A DNA stretch of 64,000 bases, from assembly GCA_016938675.1 (NCBI GenBank), contig JAFGUF010000031.1:264478-328477 (forward strand). The letters are read 5' to 3'. Made by a program: the position numbers and the translations under genes. This DNA comes from Clostridia bacterium (GTDB taxonomy: Bacteria; Bacillota; Clostridia; Christensenellales; UMGS416). This document shows, one piece after another, positions 18,545-27,226 of this stretch. Within the stretch, counting starts at the first letter, position 1, and each line of letters starts with the position of its first letter. The notes under the pieces are model-generated. The model saw only the letters and a list, made by a program, of their open reading frames with translations, did no database searches and was not told where the DNA came from.

Positions 18545-19240
18545 TTAAGACTTTGCAGCCTTTTTCATGAACAAGCTTCTATATGCTATTATTGCAACTG
18601 CAACATAGGCAAGCGTTTTAGGCATCATTAGCATTCCAAGCATCGGGACTATATGCGCGAATAGTATTACCGGCGTATAGAACAAATAGGATGTGAAAAT
18701 CATGCTGCTGACTGCGATATATATTTTATCTTTGTTTTTGACACCGTCTATCATAATCGCCGCCGCAATGCTGAGGCCGACTATCATCAGAGGTATATTT
18801 CTGCTTAGTGTCCATATGAAATCCGCGTCCTGCGAAAGCCATCTGTTCTGAGGAAGCGCCATGACGATCAGCCTTATTACACTAATAATCATCATTAACC
18901 ACCAGAACACACCTCTTTTTTTATCAAAGTGCACTCTCCATATTTCCACAACAATCATATAGAAAAAAGTAACTGTGATTGCTGTAGACAACGAGCCAAG
19001 ACCTACAAGCAAAGTGTTCGCTTCAAGTCCGCCCATTAGGTATGCTGTTGCGCGGAAACCAACATGCCCTGTGTCACCCAGTGCAAGCAGGAAAAAAGCA
19101 ATAGTAAAAAGTTTTGCTGTAAGTTTGTTTTCTTCCTTCACATTTGCACGGTTTTTGTACATCAGTATTACCAGTACCCATATTACAATCAGGTATGATA
19201 TATCGAAAATTATTTCCATCCATTTGGCCATTTCTTCCAT
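18545..19240 (-). CDS. polytopic membrane protein under TetR control, unknown
   Basis: A 231-residue protein with about seven hydrophobic helices and short loops, ending in a basic tail (FMKKAAKS). Possible functional residues are a buried GDTGHVGFR near residue 57 and a Glu in VVEIWRVHF. I do not recognise the family; a transport or enzyme role inside the membrane is possible. The start follows AAAGGAGC. It lies 39 bases after the tetR gene in the same direction, with a shared terminator at 18489-18519, so the regulator very probably controls it. Confidence 0.7.
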   Translation of the reverse strand: MEEMAKWMEIIFDISYLIVIWVLVILMYKNRANVKEENKLTAKLFTIAFFLLALGDTGHVGFRATAYLMGGLEANTLLVGLGSLSTAITVTFFYMIVVEIWRVHFDKKRGVFWWLMMIISVIRLIVMALPQNRWLSQDADFIWTLSRNIPLMIVGLSIAAAIMIDGVKNKDKIYIAVSSMIFTSYLFYTPVILFAHIVPMLGMLMMPKTLAYVAVAIIAYRSLFMKKAAKS

Positions 19241-19279
19241 AGTATGCTCCTTTTATAGTGTTTATTATATTTTCATAGA

Positions 19280-19855
19280 TTATTTGCTGTATGCAATGCA
19301 GGACGCGATTTTTTCGGTCATTTTCATCAATGTTTTAAGGTCGGCTTCTTTTTCATCCAGCACAAATGTACTCATCAGATAGCCGTTAACACAGTTCATG
19401 TATAGTTCTGTTATAAGCTCCGGGTCATCTTTTATCCTGCCGCTTTTATTGAGGCCGGAAAAATAGTCTTTCATATGCTTTCTGATATGGCTGCCCCTGA
19501 ACTCATCGGCAAATTTCTCCGCCGGGTTTTCCTCCTGAATCATGCCCTTCATGACCATTTTGATTATCTGCCTGCTGGATTTATAAAGCATAAACATTTG
19601 TGATGATACGTTTATTAAATCCTGCTGTACATCGCCGCTCATTTCGCTGTGGAATAGGTTTTGAGAATCTATTGAGGATATATTGGAAACCAGTATTTCA
19701 TCATAGAGATGCTTCTTGCTTTTAAAGTTCCTGAAAAGTGTGGTTTCATTTACTCCCGCGCAGTCGGCGATTTCCTTAGTGCGCACAGAGGTATAACCTT
19801 TCTCTGCGAAGAGCTCCTTGGCAGCTTCCATTATTTTTACTTTTGTCGAGTCCAT
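19280..19855 (-). CDS. TetR/AcrR-family transcriptional regulator
   Basis: A 191-residue repressor. The N-terminal helix-turn-helix spans about 8-50 (MEAAKELFAEKGYTSVRTKEIADCAGVNETTLFRNFKSK in parts), the standard TetR pattern, here with LFRNF where YYHF is common. The C-terminal 130 residues form the ligand-binding helices. A consensus promoter with an overlapping palindrome lies just upstream, so it probably represses itself and the membrane protein gene that follows. The ligand is unknown. Confidence 0.93.
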   Translation of the reverse strand: MDSTKVKIMEAAKELFAEKGYTSVRTKEIADCAGVNETTLFRNFKSKKHLYDEILVSNISSIDSQNLFHSEMSGDVQQDLINVSSQMFMLYKSSRQIIKMVMKGMIQEENPAEKFADEFRGSHIRKHMKDYFSGLNKSGRIKDDPELITELYMNCVNGYLMSTFVLDEKEADLKTLMKMTEKIASCIAYSK

Positions 19856-19867
19856 CGCTGCTCCTTT

Positions 19868-19913
19868 TGCAAGTGGCTACTTGCATTATAAATTAACTGA
19901 TGAGAAGTGTCAA
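19868..19913 (-). promoter_or_regulatory. tetR promoter and palindromic operator
   Basis: On the minus strand TTGACA (19908-19913) and TATAAT (19885-19890) are exactly 17 bases apart, a perfect sigma-A promoter. TGCAAGTGGCTACTTGCA (19868-19885, arms of 7 with a 4-base centre) starts at the edge of the -10, where a bound repressor would block initiation. Distance to the start codon is 12 bases, with AAAGGAGC in between. Confidence 0.8.
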
Positions 19914-19968
19914 ATGAAATATTTAAAATTATTCTAATAATATGTATTTGTGCCTGAAATACAGTTTT

Positions 19969-20976
19969 TTAATTGTTTTCTGGCTGGTATTTGAAGTAAT
20001 ATTTATCGCAGAAGAGGTCTTCATTAAACTTCCATACTACAGTTATAGCTATCAGGTATTCGCCCTCTTCTTTGGGAAGGCTGAGTTCCTCCCCATGTGA
20101 GATCATGTTTTCGCCGCTTGCGCCATAGATATTTATGTAATCGCCTTCAATTCTGTAAACCGTGTATGTGATTGCCCGGTCGATTTCTCCGTACGTAGTA
20201 GCCTCATTTACGCTGCTGACCGCATAGAGGGAGTCAATCATTGACTGTCTTTCTTCTATTGTAAGCGGTGCCATGTCGCCGCAGAGTGTTGATACGCTGC
20301 CGTCTTCGTTAATGTGCTGTATCTGCGACCATACGCTCTCTTTGTGCAGAGGTATCCACATATCGTTGCTGTCAGTAACAATTAAAAGCGAATTTTGCTT
20401 CTTGAGCTCAAGTGTTCTTTCGAAACTGTTACCGTAGTTTTTATCATTTTCATCAATTCTTACTATGTCAAAATATGTACTGCCCTCATTTATTTCAATC
20501 AGCCGCCATAGTTCATCGGGCTGACCGCTTAAGAATTTTATTAGTATGCCGTTGGCTTCCTTCCCAGACATAAAGTACTGCCAGGCAAAGAGCTCTTTTT
20601 CACTTTCGAATCTCTTTTGATAGCCTTTGCCGTCGGGCCTTATTTCAATGTATATTCCCTTAGTATTGGGGAGTGCAAGGTAGCTAAAAAAATAATTATC
20701 ATCATCTTTGGCTGCCCCTTGCTGTTGCTCAGAAATCATCTGATACATTCCTGCAATATCATAGTACTCTCCATTTTCCGCCTTGATCATAATACTCTGC
20801 AGGCCTTCCTCAGGCTGCGCTGCAATTTCCAGCTCAGTTTCGTCTGAGCCGTATTTTGTTGAGCTGTTTTGGGGCATGTTGCCGCCTGAGAGCAGGTTTT
20901 TAGCAATAAAATAGCTGCATATCAATATCGTTAGTACTGCCGTAGAAACAATTGCAATAATAAAATATTTTTTCAT
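19969..20976 (-). CDS. anchored extracytoplasmic protein, unknown
   Basis: A 335-residue protein with a Lys start, one helix at about 5-27 and a long acidic extracytoplasmic part. No lipobox Cys is placed well, so it is probably held by the uncleaved helix. The body alternates strands and aromatic residues and contains ESVWSQIQHINEDGSV and GEYLIAITVVWKFNEDLF; I find no family signature. It has its own ribosome site (AGGTGA) and stands alone between tetR and trpB. Function cannot be stated. Confidence 0.6.
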   Translation of the reverse strand: MKKYFIIAIVSTAVLTILICSYFIAKNLLSGGNMPQNSSTKYGSDETELEIAAQPEEGLQSIMIKAENGEYYDIAGMYQMISEQQQGAAKDDDNYFFSYLALPNTKGIYIEIRPDGKGYQKRFESEKELFAWQYFMSGKEANGILIKFLSGQPDELWRLIEINEGSTYFDIVRIDENDKNYGNSFERTLELKKQNSLLIVTDSNDMWIPLHKESVWSQIQHINEDGSVSTLCGDMAPLTIEERQSMIDSLYAVSSVNEATTYGEIDRAITYTVYRIEGDYINIYGASGENMISHGEELSLPKEEGEYLIAITVVWKFNEDLFCDKYYFKYQPENN

Positions 20977-21071
20977 TTTTCACCTAGTTGTATAAACATA
21001 TATTGTAATTATATTACATTTGAGAGGTGTAATCAAATTGTATATAATATTCTGCGGATATAAAGGGCAAA

Positions 21072-21100
21072 ATAAAAGCTGCCTGCATTGCACAGACAGC
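21072..21100 (-). terminator. terminator after trpB
   Basis: On the minus strand GCTGTCTG pairs with CAGGCAGC across a short loop, followed by TTTTATTTT. Confidence 0.75.
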
Positions 21101-21125
21101 TGATTCTTGTTATTTTACAGTAAAA

Positions 21126-22355
21126 TTATTTAATTCCCAGGCGTTCGCCGTAGTGCTCAATTACATAATCCATGTCCTTGTCTCCGCGGCCTGAGCAGTT
21201 AACCAGGATTGAACCTGTGCCCATCTCTTTAGCCAGCTTCATAGCGTATGCAACTGCGTGTGCGCTTTCCAATGCGGGGATAATGCCTTCAAGCTTTGAA
21301 AGCTTATCGAATGCATCGATTGCTTCATCGTCAGATGCTGTTTTGTATGTTACTCTGCCTAGATCCTTGAGGTATGCATGCTCAGGGCCAACTGAAGGAT
21401 AGTCAAGGCCGCTGGCTATTGAATATACAGGCAGTGGCTCGCCCTTTTCATCCTGCAGCATAATGGAGTTGAAGCCGTGCATTACGCCCTCTTTTCCATA
21501 TGTCAGGCTGGCTGCGTGCTCACCTATCTCTGTGCCCCTGCCAAGGGGTTCAACGCCGTAGAGCTTAACAGGGTCATTTAAGAATGCGGTCATTATACCG
21601 GCTGCGTTGGAGCCGCCGCCTACGCATGCGACTACTGCATCCGGCAGCTCGCCTGTCATGCTGACGAATTGTTCTCTTGCTTCAATACCGACGACTGACT
21701 GGAAGTCTCTTACCATCATTGGGAAAGGATGCGGGCCAACTACTGAACCGATGCAGTAGATGGTGTCTTCGAATTCGCCCATATATGCTTCAAAGGCTGC
21801 GTCGACAGCTTCTTTCAGTGTTTTTAGCCCGTGGGATACAGGGATAACCCTTGTTCCTAATAATTTCATGCGAGCTACATTTGGTGCCTGCTTTGCTATG
21901 TCCACCTCGCCCATGTAGATATCGCATTCCAAGCCGAAGTATGCTGCTGCAGTAGCCAGCGCAACGCCGTGCTGCCCCGCTCCTGTTTCTGCGATTATTT
22001 TTTTCTTGCCGAGGTATTTCGCCAAAAGGCCTTCGCCCATGCAGTGATTCAGTTTATGTGCTCCTGTGTGGTTCAGGTCTTCCCTCTTCAAATAAATCTG
22101 GCAGTTGCCGATGGAATTAGACAGCCTTTCACAATGGCCTACTGGTGTGGGCCTGCCCTGAAATTCCTTTCTGATGCGCCTTAGTTCATGGATGAACTTT
22201 GAGCTTTTGCATATGGCCTGGTATGCTGTTGAAATTTTTTCGAACTCGTCAACCAGCTGCGGTGGTATGTATGCTCCGCCGTATTTGCCGAAGTATCCGT
22301 CTTTTGAGGGTGTTGTCTTTGTGTAAACTGCGAAATCAACATTCTTTTCTAACAT
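21126..22355 (-). CDS. trpB: tryptophan synthase beta chain, stand-alone
   Basis: A 409-residue PLP enzyme that joins indole and L-serine to make tryptophan. The PLP lysine lies in [10 protein letters not shown], the phosphate loop is VGGGSNAAG, and [10 protein letters not shown] and [21 protein letters not shown] are TrpB signatures. In common TrpB the residues after the lysine read INN; here they read LNH, and ALGQ becomes CMGE. No trpA or other trp gene is near. A Trp-type T-box precedes it, so it responds to uncharged tRNA-Trp. It may use scavenged indole; that is inference. AAGGAGA precedes the ATG. Confidence 0.93.
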   Translation of the reverse strand: MLEKNVDFAVYTKTTPSKDGYFGKYGGAYIPPQLVDEFEKISTAYQAICKSSKFIHELRRIRKEFQGRPTPVGHCERLSNSIGNCQIYLKREDLNHTGAHKLNHCMGEGLLAKYLGKKKIIAETGAGQHGVALATAAAYFGLECDIYMGEVDIAKQAPNVARMKLLGTRVIPVSHGLKTLKEAVDAAFEAYMGEFEDTIYCIGSVVGPHPFPMMVRDFQSVVGIEAREQFVSMTGELPDAVVACVGGGSNAAGIMTAFLNDPVKLYGVEPLGRGTEIGEHAASLTYGKEGVMHGFNSIMLQDEKGEPLPVYSIASGLDYPSVGPEHAYLKDLGRVTYKTASDDEAIDAFDKLSKLEGIIPALESAHAVAYAMKLAKEMGTGSILVNCSGRGDKDMDYVIEHYGERLGIK

Positions 22356-22430
22356 TTTCTAGTCTCCTTATGTCTAGTCTTCTTTATAATTGCTGCAGCT
22401 TTTTTATAGCTGCATAAATTCCTGTTTTTG

Positions 22431-22725
22431 AATATAATAAAAGCCCTTATCCAATATTTAGGACAAGAGCGTAATTCCTGCGGTGCCACCTAATTTGATT
22501 AAATATGCCTATAGCATTTTCAATCCTCTCAACTCCATACTTTTAAAATATGGTTTCGCTATAACGTGCGAATCCCCGTCGAAGACTACTTGCGTGTGCT
22601 TTCATCCCACCCTCATAAGGCCATTCCATTCAGCTCAGCCTGCCGCAATTCCACCATCTGCAGCTCTCTATCAGGAGATATCTGAATCTACTTCTCTTAA
22701 TCATCGGTTTGTATCGGTATTAAAT
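22431..22725 (-). ncRNA. T-box riboswitch (tryptophan) upstream of trpB
   Basis: On the minus strand the leader contains the T-box element TGGCACCGC (22480-22488). The terminator that follows is GCTCTTGTCC / GGATAAGGGC (22443-22470), with a TTTTATT tail. The TGGC bulge would pair with a GCCA tRNA end, which fits bacterial tRNA-Trp (G73). Stem I carries the distal TGGTGGAAT element. In GAATGGAATGGCC (22619-22631) a TGG codon (22626-22628, or 22621-22623) can serve as the specifier for tryptophan. High uncharged tRNA-Trp would favour readthrough into trpB. Confidence 0.9.
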
Positions 22726-22732
22726 TATTAAT

Positions 22733-22761
22733 AGATTACTATTTTTTTTGGAATGTGTCAA
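22733..22761 (-). promoter_or_regulatory. promoter of the T-box-trpB transcript
   Basis: Minus-strand TTGACA (22756-22761), 17-base spacer and a weak -10, TAATCT (22733-22738). Its position just upstream of stem I of the T-box fits. Confidence 0.5.
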
Positions 22762-22794
22762 TAATTTTTTTATTTATCCTTCTAAAGCAGCAAA

Positions 22795-22826
22795 CAAAAA
22801 AAGGACTCCACATTTTCTGTGGAGTC
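22795..22826 (-). terminator. terminator of the secreted-protein gene
   Basis: On the minus strand GACTCCACA-GAAAA-TGTGGAGTC is followed by CTTTTTTT. It separates the gene at 22873 from the trpB leader. Confidence 0.85.
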
Positions 22827-22872
22827 AAAGAGGGAGAATTTATATTAGGGATTTATGAAAAAACTATTAACA

Positions 22873-23523
22873 TTAATCCTGGTTGGCTATTTCTTGTATC
22901 ATCAATTCTATTGATGTGTTCTGATGTGCTGCGATGTCCTTCATCGCGTTTGCTATCAGGATGTCTGCGGTTTCCTGGGTTATAGTTTCGTCTGTCACTA
23001 AAGAGATAATTCTCGCCGGGTATACCGCATAGTAGGTGTTTTCCAGAAGCTTTACTTCGCCTTCGTCTTCGGCAATCGCCCATATATCCTTATCGGAATG
23101 CTTTAGGATTGCCTTTATTTTTTCCTGACTAATGCCCAACACTGTCTCGTAGTCTATGTCCTCTCCTGATATTGGCACCAGTCCTTCCAATATATCTACA
23201 TAAGTGCTTTTGTCATTCTCCTCCTCTGATGGTGATTGACTCGTTTCATTAAGAGGAGTAGGGAGATAAGTTTCGTCAATCACCGTAGAAGGAGTTTGCG
23301 TATTTAAGGAGGTAGTAGAAGTATGATTAGCACTTAGCTGTATGTCGTCTTCATTGTCTTGAGCTTCGGCTGCATGTACGGTTATTCCCATCAGATGCTT
23401 CAGTGAAGCTATGCCTTCATCGACACTGTCGGTTTCGTTTATCAGATGGCTTATTGTGCTTACTGCCGCCGCTGTCATTATTGTCACTGTTATCGCGGCA
23501 AATAATGATTTTATTAATCGCAT
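22873..23523 (-). CDS. exported protein, unknown
   Basis: A 216-residue protein with a basic N-terminus and a hydrophobic helix (about 5-25), so it is exported or anchored. A Thr/Ser/Pro-rich, acidic linker (about 60-105) leads to a C-terminal domain of about 100 residues with alternating helices, for example DILEGLVPISGEDIDYETV and ITQETADILIANAMKDI. No family is recognised. An AAAGG site precedes the ATG. It is a single gene, transcribed away from the lipoprotein gene at 23822. Confidence 0.6.
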   Translation of the reverse strand: MRLIKSLFAAITVTIMTAAAVSTISHLINETDSVDEGIASLKHLMGITVHAAEAQDNEDDIQLSANHTSTTSLNTQTPSTVIDETYLPTPLNETSQSPSEEENDKSTYVDILEGLVPISGEDIDYETVLGISQEKIKAILKHSDKDIWAIAEDEGEVKLLENTYYAVYPARIISLVTDETITQETADILIANAMKDIAAHQNTSIELMIQEIANQD

Positions 23524-23821
23524 ATAACAACCTTTCTGAAATTCTTTTTCCTGAGAGATGTTATGTTATTGTTTCGATATTTGTATATTATATTACGATT
23601 GTGTCAAGAATGTGTCAGTAATGTTAAATATAAGTGAAACATAAATGTAATATTTACGTAATATATTATAATAATATTAGATATATATGTTATTATAAGG
23701 CAAAAATATGCAAATTAACTATAATATTAGAGTAAAAATGTTACAAAACGGCGTTGCACTTGCATTTTTGCATGTAAAAAAGATATAATTACTGTAACAA
23801 ATCGCTTACTAAGGAACATAA
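23524..23821. other. AT-rich divergent promoter region
   Basis: About 300 bases without a gene between two outward-facing genes. For the plus-strand gene, TTGCAT (23760-23765) and TATAAT (23784-23789) are 18 apart. For the minus-strand gene, CTGACA and TAATAT lie 17 apart near 23581-23609. The stretch between is very AT-rich, with many short TAATAT repeats. I see no RNA gene or other coding sequence. Confidence 0.5.
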
Positions 23822-25315
23822 ATGAGACAAATTAAATTAATTATTTTATGCTGCATTATTCTATTTATATCTTCCGGATGCGAAAAGCCGGACACTAAAG
23901 AATTAAGTACAGACCAGATAACTACTGCGCCTGTTGAAAGCATGGATACCTCTAATGCCGTAGAAATACCTGAAAAGCCATACGAACCTGCGGCGAAAAT
24001 AGAAGATGTAAAGCTTATCGGATACAGCACTGCTATAGTATGCGGAATAATCAATGATTCACTGGCTGAAGAGCAGGGGTTTGCAATATATAGTGACGCG
24101 GGTGAGCTAATTACTGAAAGCCCGGGAATATTATTTGAAGAAAAATATTATGCTAAAATTGAAGGGCTTGAAGAAGGCAGTGAATATATAGTAAGAATGT
24201 ATGGAACTATAGATAATGAGATAGTTTTCTCAAGCGACTACTCCGAAATCAAAACTCCCGCTGTTATAATGGATAAAGATCATGTTGAAGCCATGCTCGA
24301 TGAACAGATAGACTACAGCCTGCCGGCATGGCAGGAAGAGCCCGATGAAATAAGCGAAGAGCAGATGACGATACGCAGAGCGCAGCAGCTTTTATGCCTG
24401 ATAGGGCAGCCCTATGGGAAAAAGGACAGGTTCAGCCTGGAGCTGCAGCTCAATCAATTACGGCTGGAATATTCATTTAACAGCTACGGAAGATTCGCCT
24501 TCTGGGACAATGTCGACGGGAACCCGGATGAGGCGACAAACGGATATATAATAGAGATACTTCAGACAAAAGAAGAATGCACTCAGGATGATTTTATTTT
24601 TCCTTTTGTTCCTGCTCCGCACGCATTGGTTGAGTATAACCTCTATAATGAAAACGGCGGGCAGATGGATGCCGAAAGATACATATACGATCATTTGAAG
24701 CTTGATGAAGAAGTATACAAGTCATACATGGAATATCCGTTTATATATGACACTGATGAATTTAAGGAAAAATATCCGGACCTTGCTGAGAAAAAGGAAA
24801 GCGGCGAATACAGTGGCCTTCAGATTGAGTATACTATAGCAAAAAACAAAGTTATGTTTTATCAGAAGAATATGGAGTGGATGGAGGAGACGGCCTCTCC
24901 GAAGGATCCTACCATACTCATAGCTGAGGAGAATCAGGATTTTGATGCGATAGTTATTGTACAAGCGGCAGTAGCCTACAGTTATTTATATATGGAGCTT
25001 CCCAAGGATAGGGATTTAGAGGAGCTCTCCATACAATGCGGATACAGAACCTGCGATGTGCAGGCAACTCTGTACAGCAAGAAGACGAACTTTGCACAGG
25101 TTGCGAAGCTTTCTGGGGCGTGGCACTATGACAGGCAGGTACAGTCGTATGTACCTGGGTTTTCCAACCATCAGTTTGGCATAGCATTAGATTTGTGCAA
25201 TATTTTCGCCTTCCGCGGCTATAATCTGTATCCCTACTTTCAGGAGAACGCAGAGAGATACGGATTCTATAATTATTATGTTGAGTCGTGGCATTGGGTA
25301 TATCTTGGAGAATAA
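23822..25315 (+). CDS. VanY-like M15 D,D-carboxypeptidase lipoprotein
   Basis: A 497-residue lipoprotein. The signal ends in the lipobox ISSGC, with Cys 20 as the lipid site. Residues about 55-150 look like a fibronectin-III-type beta domain. A middle part of about 200 residues is not recognised. The last 130 residues form an M15B peptidase with zinc ligands in FSNHQFGIALDL (His, Asp) and ESWHWVYLG (His), plus CGYRTCDVQ. Such enzymes remove the terminal D-Ala of peptidoglycan stems outside the membrane. It has its own promoter and a terminator at 25320. No van-type resistance genes are nearby, so a housekeeping role is more likely. Confidence 0.87.
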   Translation: MRQIKLIILCCIILFISSGCEKPDTKELSTDQITTAPVESMDTSNAVEIPEKPYEPAAKIEDVKLIGYSTAIVCGIINDSLAEEQGFAIYSDAGELITESPGILFEEKYYAKIEGLEEGSEYIVRMYGTIDNEIVFSSDYSEIKTPAVIMDKDHVEAMLDEQIDYSLPAWQEEPDEISEEQMTIRRAQQLLCLIGQPYGKKDRFSLELQLNQLRLEYSFNSYGRFAFWDNVDGNPDEATNGYIIEILQTKEECTQDDFIFPFVPAPHALVEYNLYNENGGQMDAERYIYDHLKLDEEVYKSYMEYPFIYDTDEFKEKYPDLAEKKESGEYSGLQIEYTIAKNKVMFYQKNMEWMEETASPKDPTILIAEENQDFDAIVIVQAAVAYSYLYMELPKDRDLEELSIQCGYRTCDVQATLYSKKTNFAQVAKLSGAWHYDRQVQSYVPGFSNHQFGIALDLCNIFAFRGYNLYPYFQENAERYGFYNYYVESWHWVYLGE

Positions 25316-25319
25316 ATAT

Positions 25320-25353
25320 GAGCTTTCCCGAAAATTGATGGGAAAGCTCATTT
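25320..25353 (+). terminator. terminator after the VanY-like gene
   Basis: Perfect 10-bp stem GAGCTTTCCC (25320-25329) / GGGAAAGCTC (25340-25349) followed by ATTTA. The symmetric stem may also serve the convergent gene. Confidence 0.7.
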
Positions 25354-25381
25354 AAATATTATATAAATATTTATAATGACA

Positions 25382-25738
25382 TTAGAATTTTTCGATGTTC
25401 GTTCCTATATTTTTAAGCTTTGAAATCATGAAGTTCTCAATTTTGTACCAGCGTTGGACGGTATTCTCCAGCAAATAATAATGAGCTACATAGAATGCTT
25501 CCACAACCAAAAACAAAGCTGTAAGAAGAAGCGTTTCTATACTTTCTATGTAAAAAAACAGTACGACAGAGGCAATTAGCAGCAATGCGAAGATGAAAAG
25601 CACAATCAGGTGAATCAGCCTTTCATGCTGAATATTTGCTATTTGCAGGCGGTGGTAACCCAGTATATCCTCTGTAATATTGCCTGCTTTAAGCTGATTA
25701 AGAATATATTGTGTGTGGGCTTTTACATACTTAGTCAT
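25382..25738 (-). CDS. small two-helix membrane protein, unknown
   Basis: A 118-residue protein starting at the ATG at 25738, which has GAGGTG five bases upstream; an in-frame ATG at 25759 is less well placed. Residues about 40-62 and 65-85 are hydrophobic helices with a very short link, leaving helical, charged ends in the cytosol. I do not recognise it. It is convergent with the VanY-like gene and divergent from cobO. Confidence 0.6.
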   Translation of the reverse strand: MTKYVKAHTQYILNQLKAGNITEDILGYHRLQIANIQHERLIHLIVLFIFALLLIASVVLFFYIESIETLLLTALFLVVEAFYVAHYYLLENTVQRWYKIENFMISKLKNIGTNIEKF

Positions 25739-25889
25739 ATTTTTCACCTCTTTGTTCATTTATACCACCATGACGATGACATTAAACCGCTTTTTTAAGT
25801 AATGGCTGTCATTTATTTGCGTTGATGATTTTATATATTTGTGATAAATTATATATATAATTCTATACTAAGTTAGGAAGATAAAACAA

Positions 25890-26417
25890 ATGAAAAAAGG
25901 ATATATACAGGTATACACCGGAGACGGAAAAGGCAAGACGACAGCCGCAATCGGGCTGGCTATCCGTGGTGCCGGCGCGGGGATGCGCGTATTGATTGCA
26001 CAGTTTTTAAAGGCTATGGATACAAGCGAGCTGAATATACTTAATAAAATTGATAATATATCGGTTATGCGCTATGCAACTGCAAAGAAATTCGTTTGGG
26101 ACATGAGCGACGAGGAAAAGGTAAACCTGAAAAATGAAATGCAGAAACTCCTTGGAGATACAGTGAAGTTTGCGAAGGATAATAGCTGCGACATCGTAAT
26201 ATTCGATGAGCTGCTTGGGGCATATAACGGCGGGTTTGTAAGCGAGGAAGAGATACTGGAATTGATTGAAAGCAAGCCCGATAGCTGCGAATATGTAATA
26301 ACAGGCAGGCAGGCGCCGGACTGGCTGATAGACAAGGCTCACCTTGTCAGCTCAACTGAGGCTGTCAAGCACTATATGGATTCGGGCGTAACGGCGCGAA
26401 AAGGGATTGAGTTTTAA
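25890..26417 (+). CDS. cobO: cob(I)yrinic acid a,c-diamide adenosyltransferase
   Basis: A 175-residue CobA/CobO/BtuR-type enzyme that moves the adenosyl group of ATP to cob(I)alamin or corrinoid precursors. The P-loop is GDGKGKTTAA (about 11-20), with VLIAQFLK and DIVIFDELLGA as further family motifs. AGGAAG precedes the start. It is the first gene of a tight operon running to ogt at 30941; no cobalamin riboswitch is seen in the 150 bases upstream. The rest of corrinoid synthesis is not here, so salvage is plausible. Confidence 0.92.
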   Translation: MKKGYIQVYTGDGKGKTTAAIGLAIRGAGAGMRVLIAQFLKAMDTSELNILNKIDNISVMRYATAKKFVWDMSDEEKVNLKNEMQKLLGDTVKFAKDNSCDIVIFDELLGAYNGGFVSEEEILELIESKPDSCEYVITGRQAPDWLIDKAHLVSSTEAVKHYMDSGVTARKGIEF

Positions 26418-27226
26418 TGACTGATATTTTGCAGGGCACGCTAAAAGCTGAGGATTTTGATAAGCATAAAAAAGGGAACTGGCAAGTGCATGCATATGAC
26501 AGCTGCACCAGCACTTTTGATCTAGCGAGGCAAAAGATAGCTGATAATGCAGAAAGAGGCACTCTGATAATAGCGGATGTGCAAAAAGGCGGCAGGGGCA
26601 GGCAGTCAAGAAAATGGTTTTCGCCATCCGGGGGTATCTGGATGTGCACCATAATAAAAAAACCACTGATTGATTTAAACAGGCTTTCAGCAGTTACGCT
26701 GCTTTGCGCTGTGGCCGTCTCGAAGGCGATGGAGGAGATGTTTCCCGATATAAAGCCTGCTATCAAATGGCCAAATGATATATACATAGGCTCAAGAAAA
26801 GTATGCGGAATACTGACAGAGACCGTTATGCAGGGGAAAAATGCAGAATATATCATTATTGGCATCGGTATAAATGCGAACAACTCTACCGGATTTGAAG
26901 ATAATGATATAAAAGGAAGCTCAATATCACTTATTGAGCTGGGATATACTGTGGACAGGCCGCGGATGGCTTCACTAATAAATGACAATGTGCTGGAGGC
27001 CGTGGTAGAGTATGAAAAGCATGGCAGCATAGGCTTCATTATGGACTACTATTCATCCCATATGCTATGGCTTGGAAGTGAAGCCGTTATGAAGAACACC
27101 ATAACCGGCGAAGCAGCAAATCAGGGCATAGTAAAAGGAATTGACGAAGAAGGAAGGCTGCTGTTGGAATCAAACGGAGAGACTGAACACATATTATCTG
27201 GCGAACTTAGCCTAAGGAGTATATGA
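26417..27226 (+). CDS. birA: biotin-[acetyl-CoA-carboxylase] ligase, no DNA-binding domain
   Basis: A 269-residue biotin protein ligase. The biotinyl-AMP loop GGRGRQSRKWFSPSGG, the IKWPNDIYIG strand (Lys and Asp in the active site), GILTE and IGIGINAN are all present. The C-terminal SH3-like cap is seen around EAANQGIVKGIDEEGRLL. There is no N-terminal helix-turn-helix, so it cannot act as the biotin repressor. It attaches biotin to carboxylase carrier proteins. Its start overlaps the cobO stop (TAATG). Confidence 0.92.
   Translation: MTDILQGTLKAEDFDKHKKGNWQVHAYDSCTSTFDLARQKIADNAERGTLIIADVQKGGRGRQSRKWFSPSGGIWMCTIIKKPLIDLNRLSAVTLLCAVAVSKAMEEMFPDIKPAIKWPNDIYIGSRKVCGILTETVMQGKNAEYIIIGIGINANNSTGFEDNDIKGSSISLIELGYTVDRPRMASLINDNVLEAVVEYEKHGSIGFIMDYYSSHMLWLGSEAVMKNTITGEAANQGIVKGIDEEGRLLLESNGETEHILSGELSLRSI

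Noticed and set aside
19969..20976. Lipoprotein call for the protein before trpB
   Set aside because: A Cys is present in the helix (LTILICSYF) but the residues around it do not form a proper lipobox followed by a cleaved signal end.
25760..25889. Cobalamin riboswitch before cobO
   Set aside because: Only about 130 bases are available, too short, and no B12-box-like stretch was seen.
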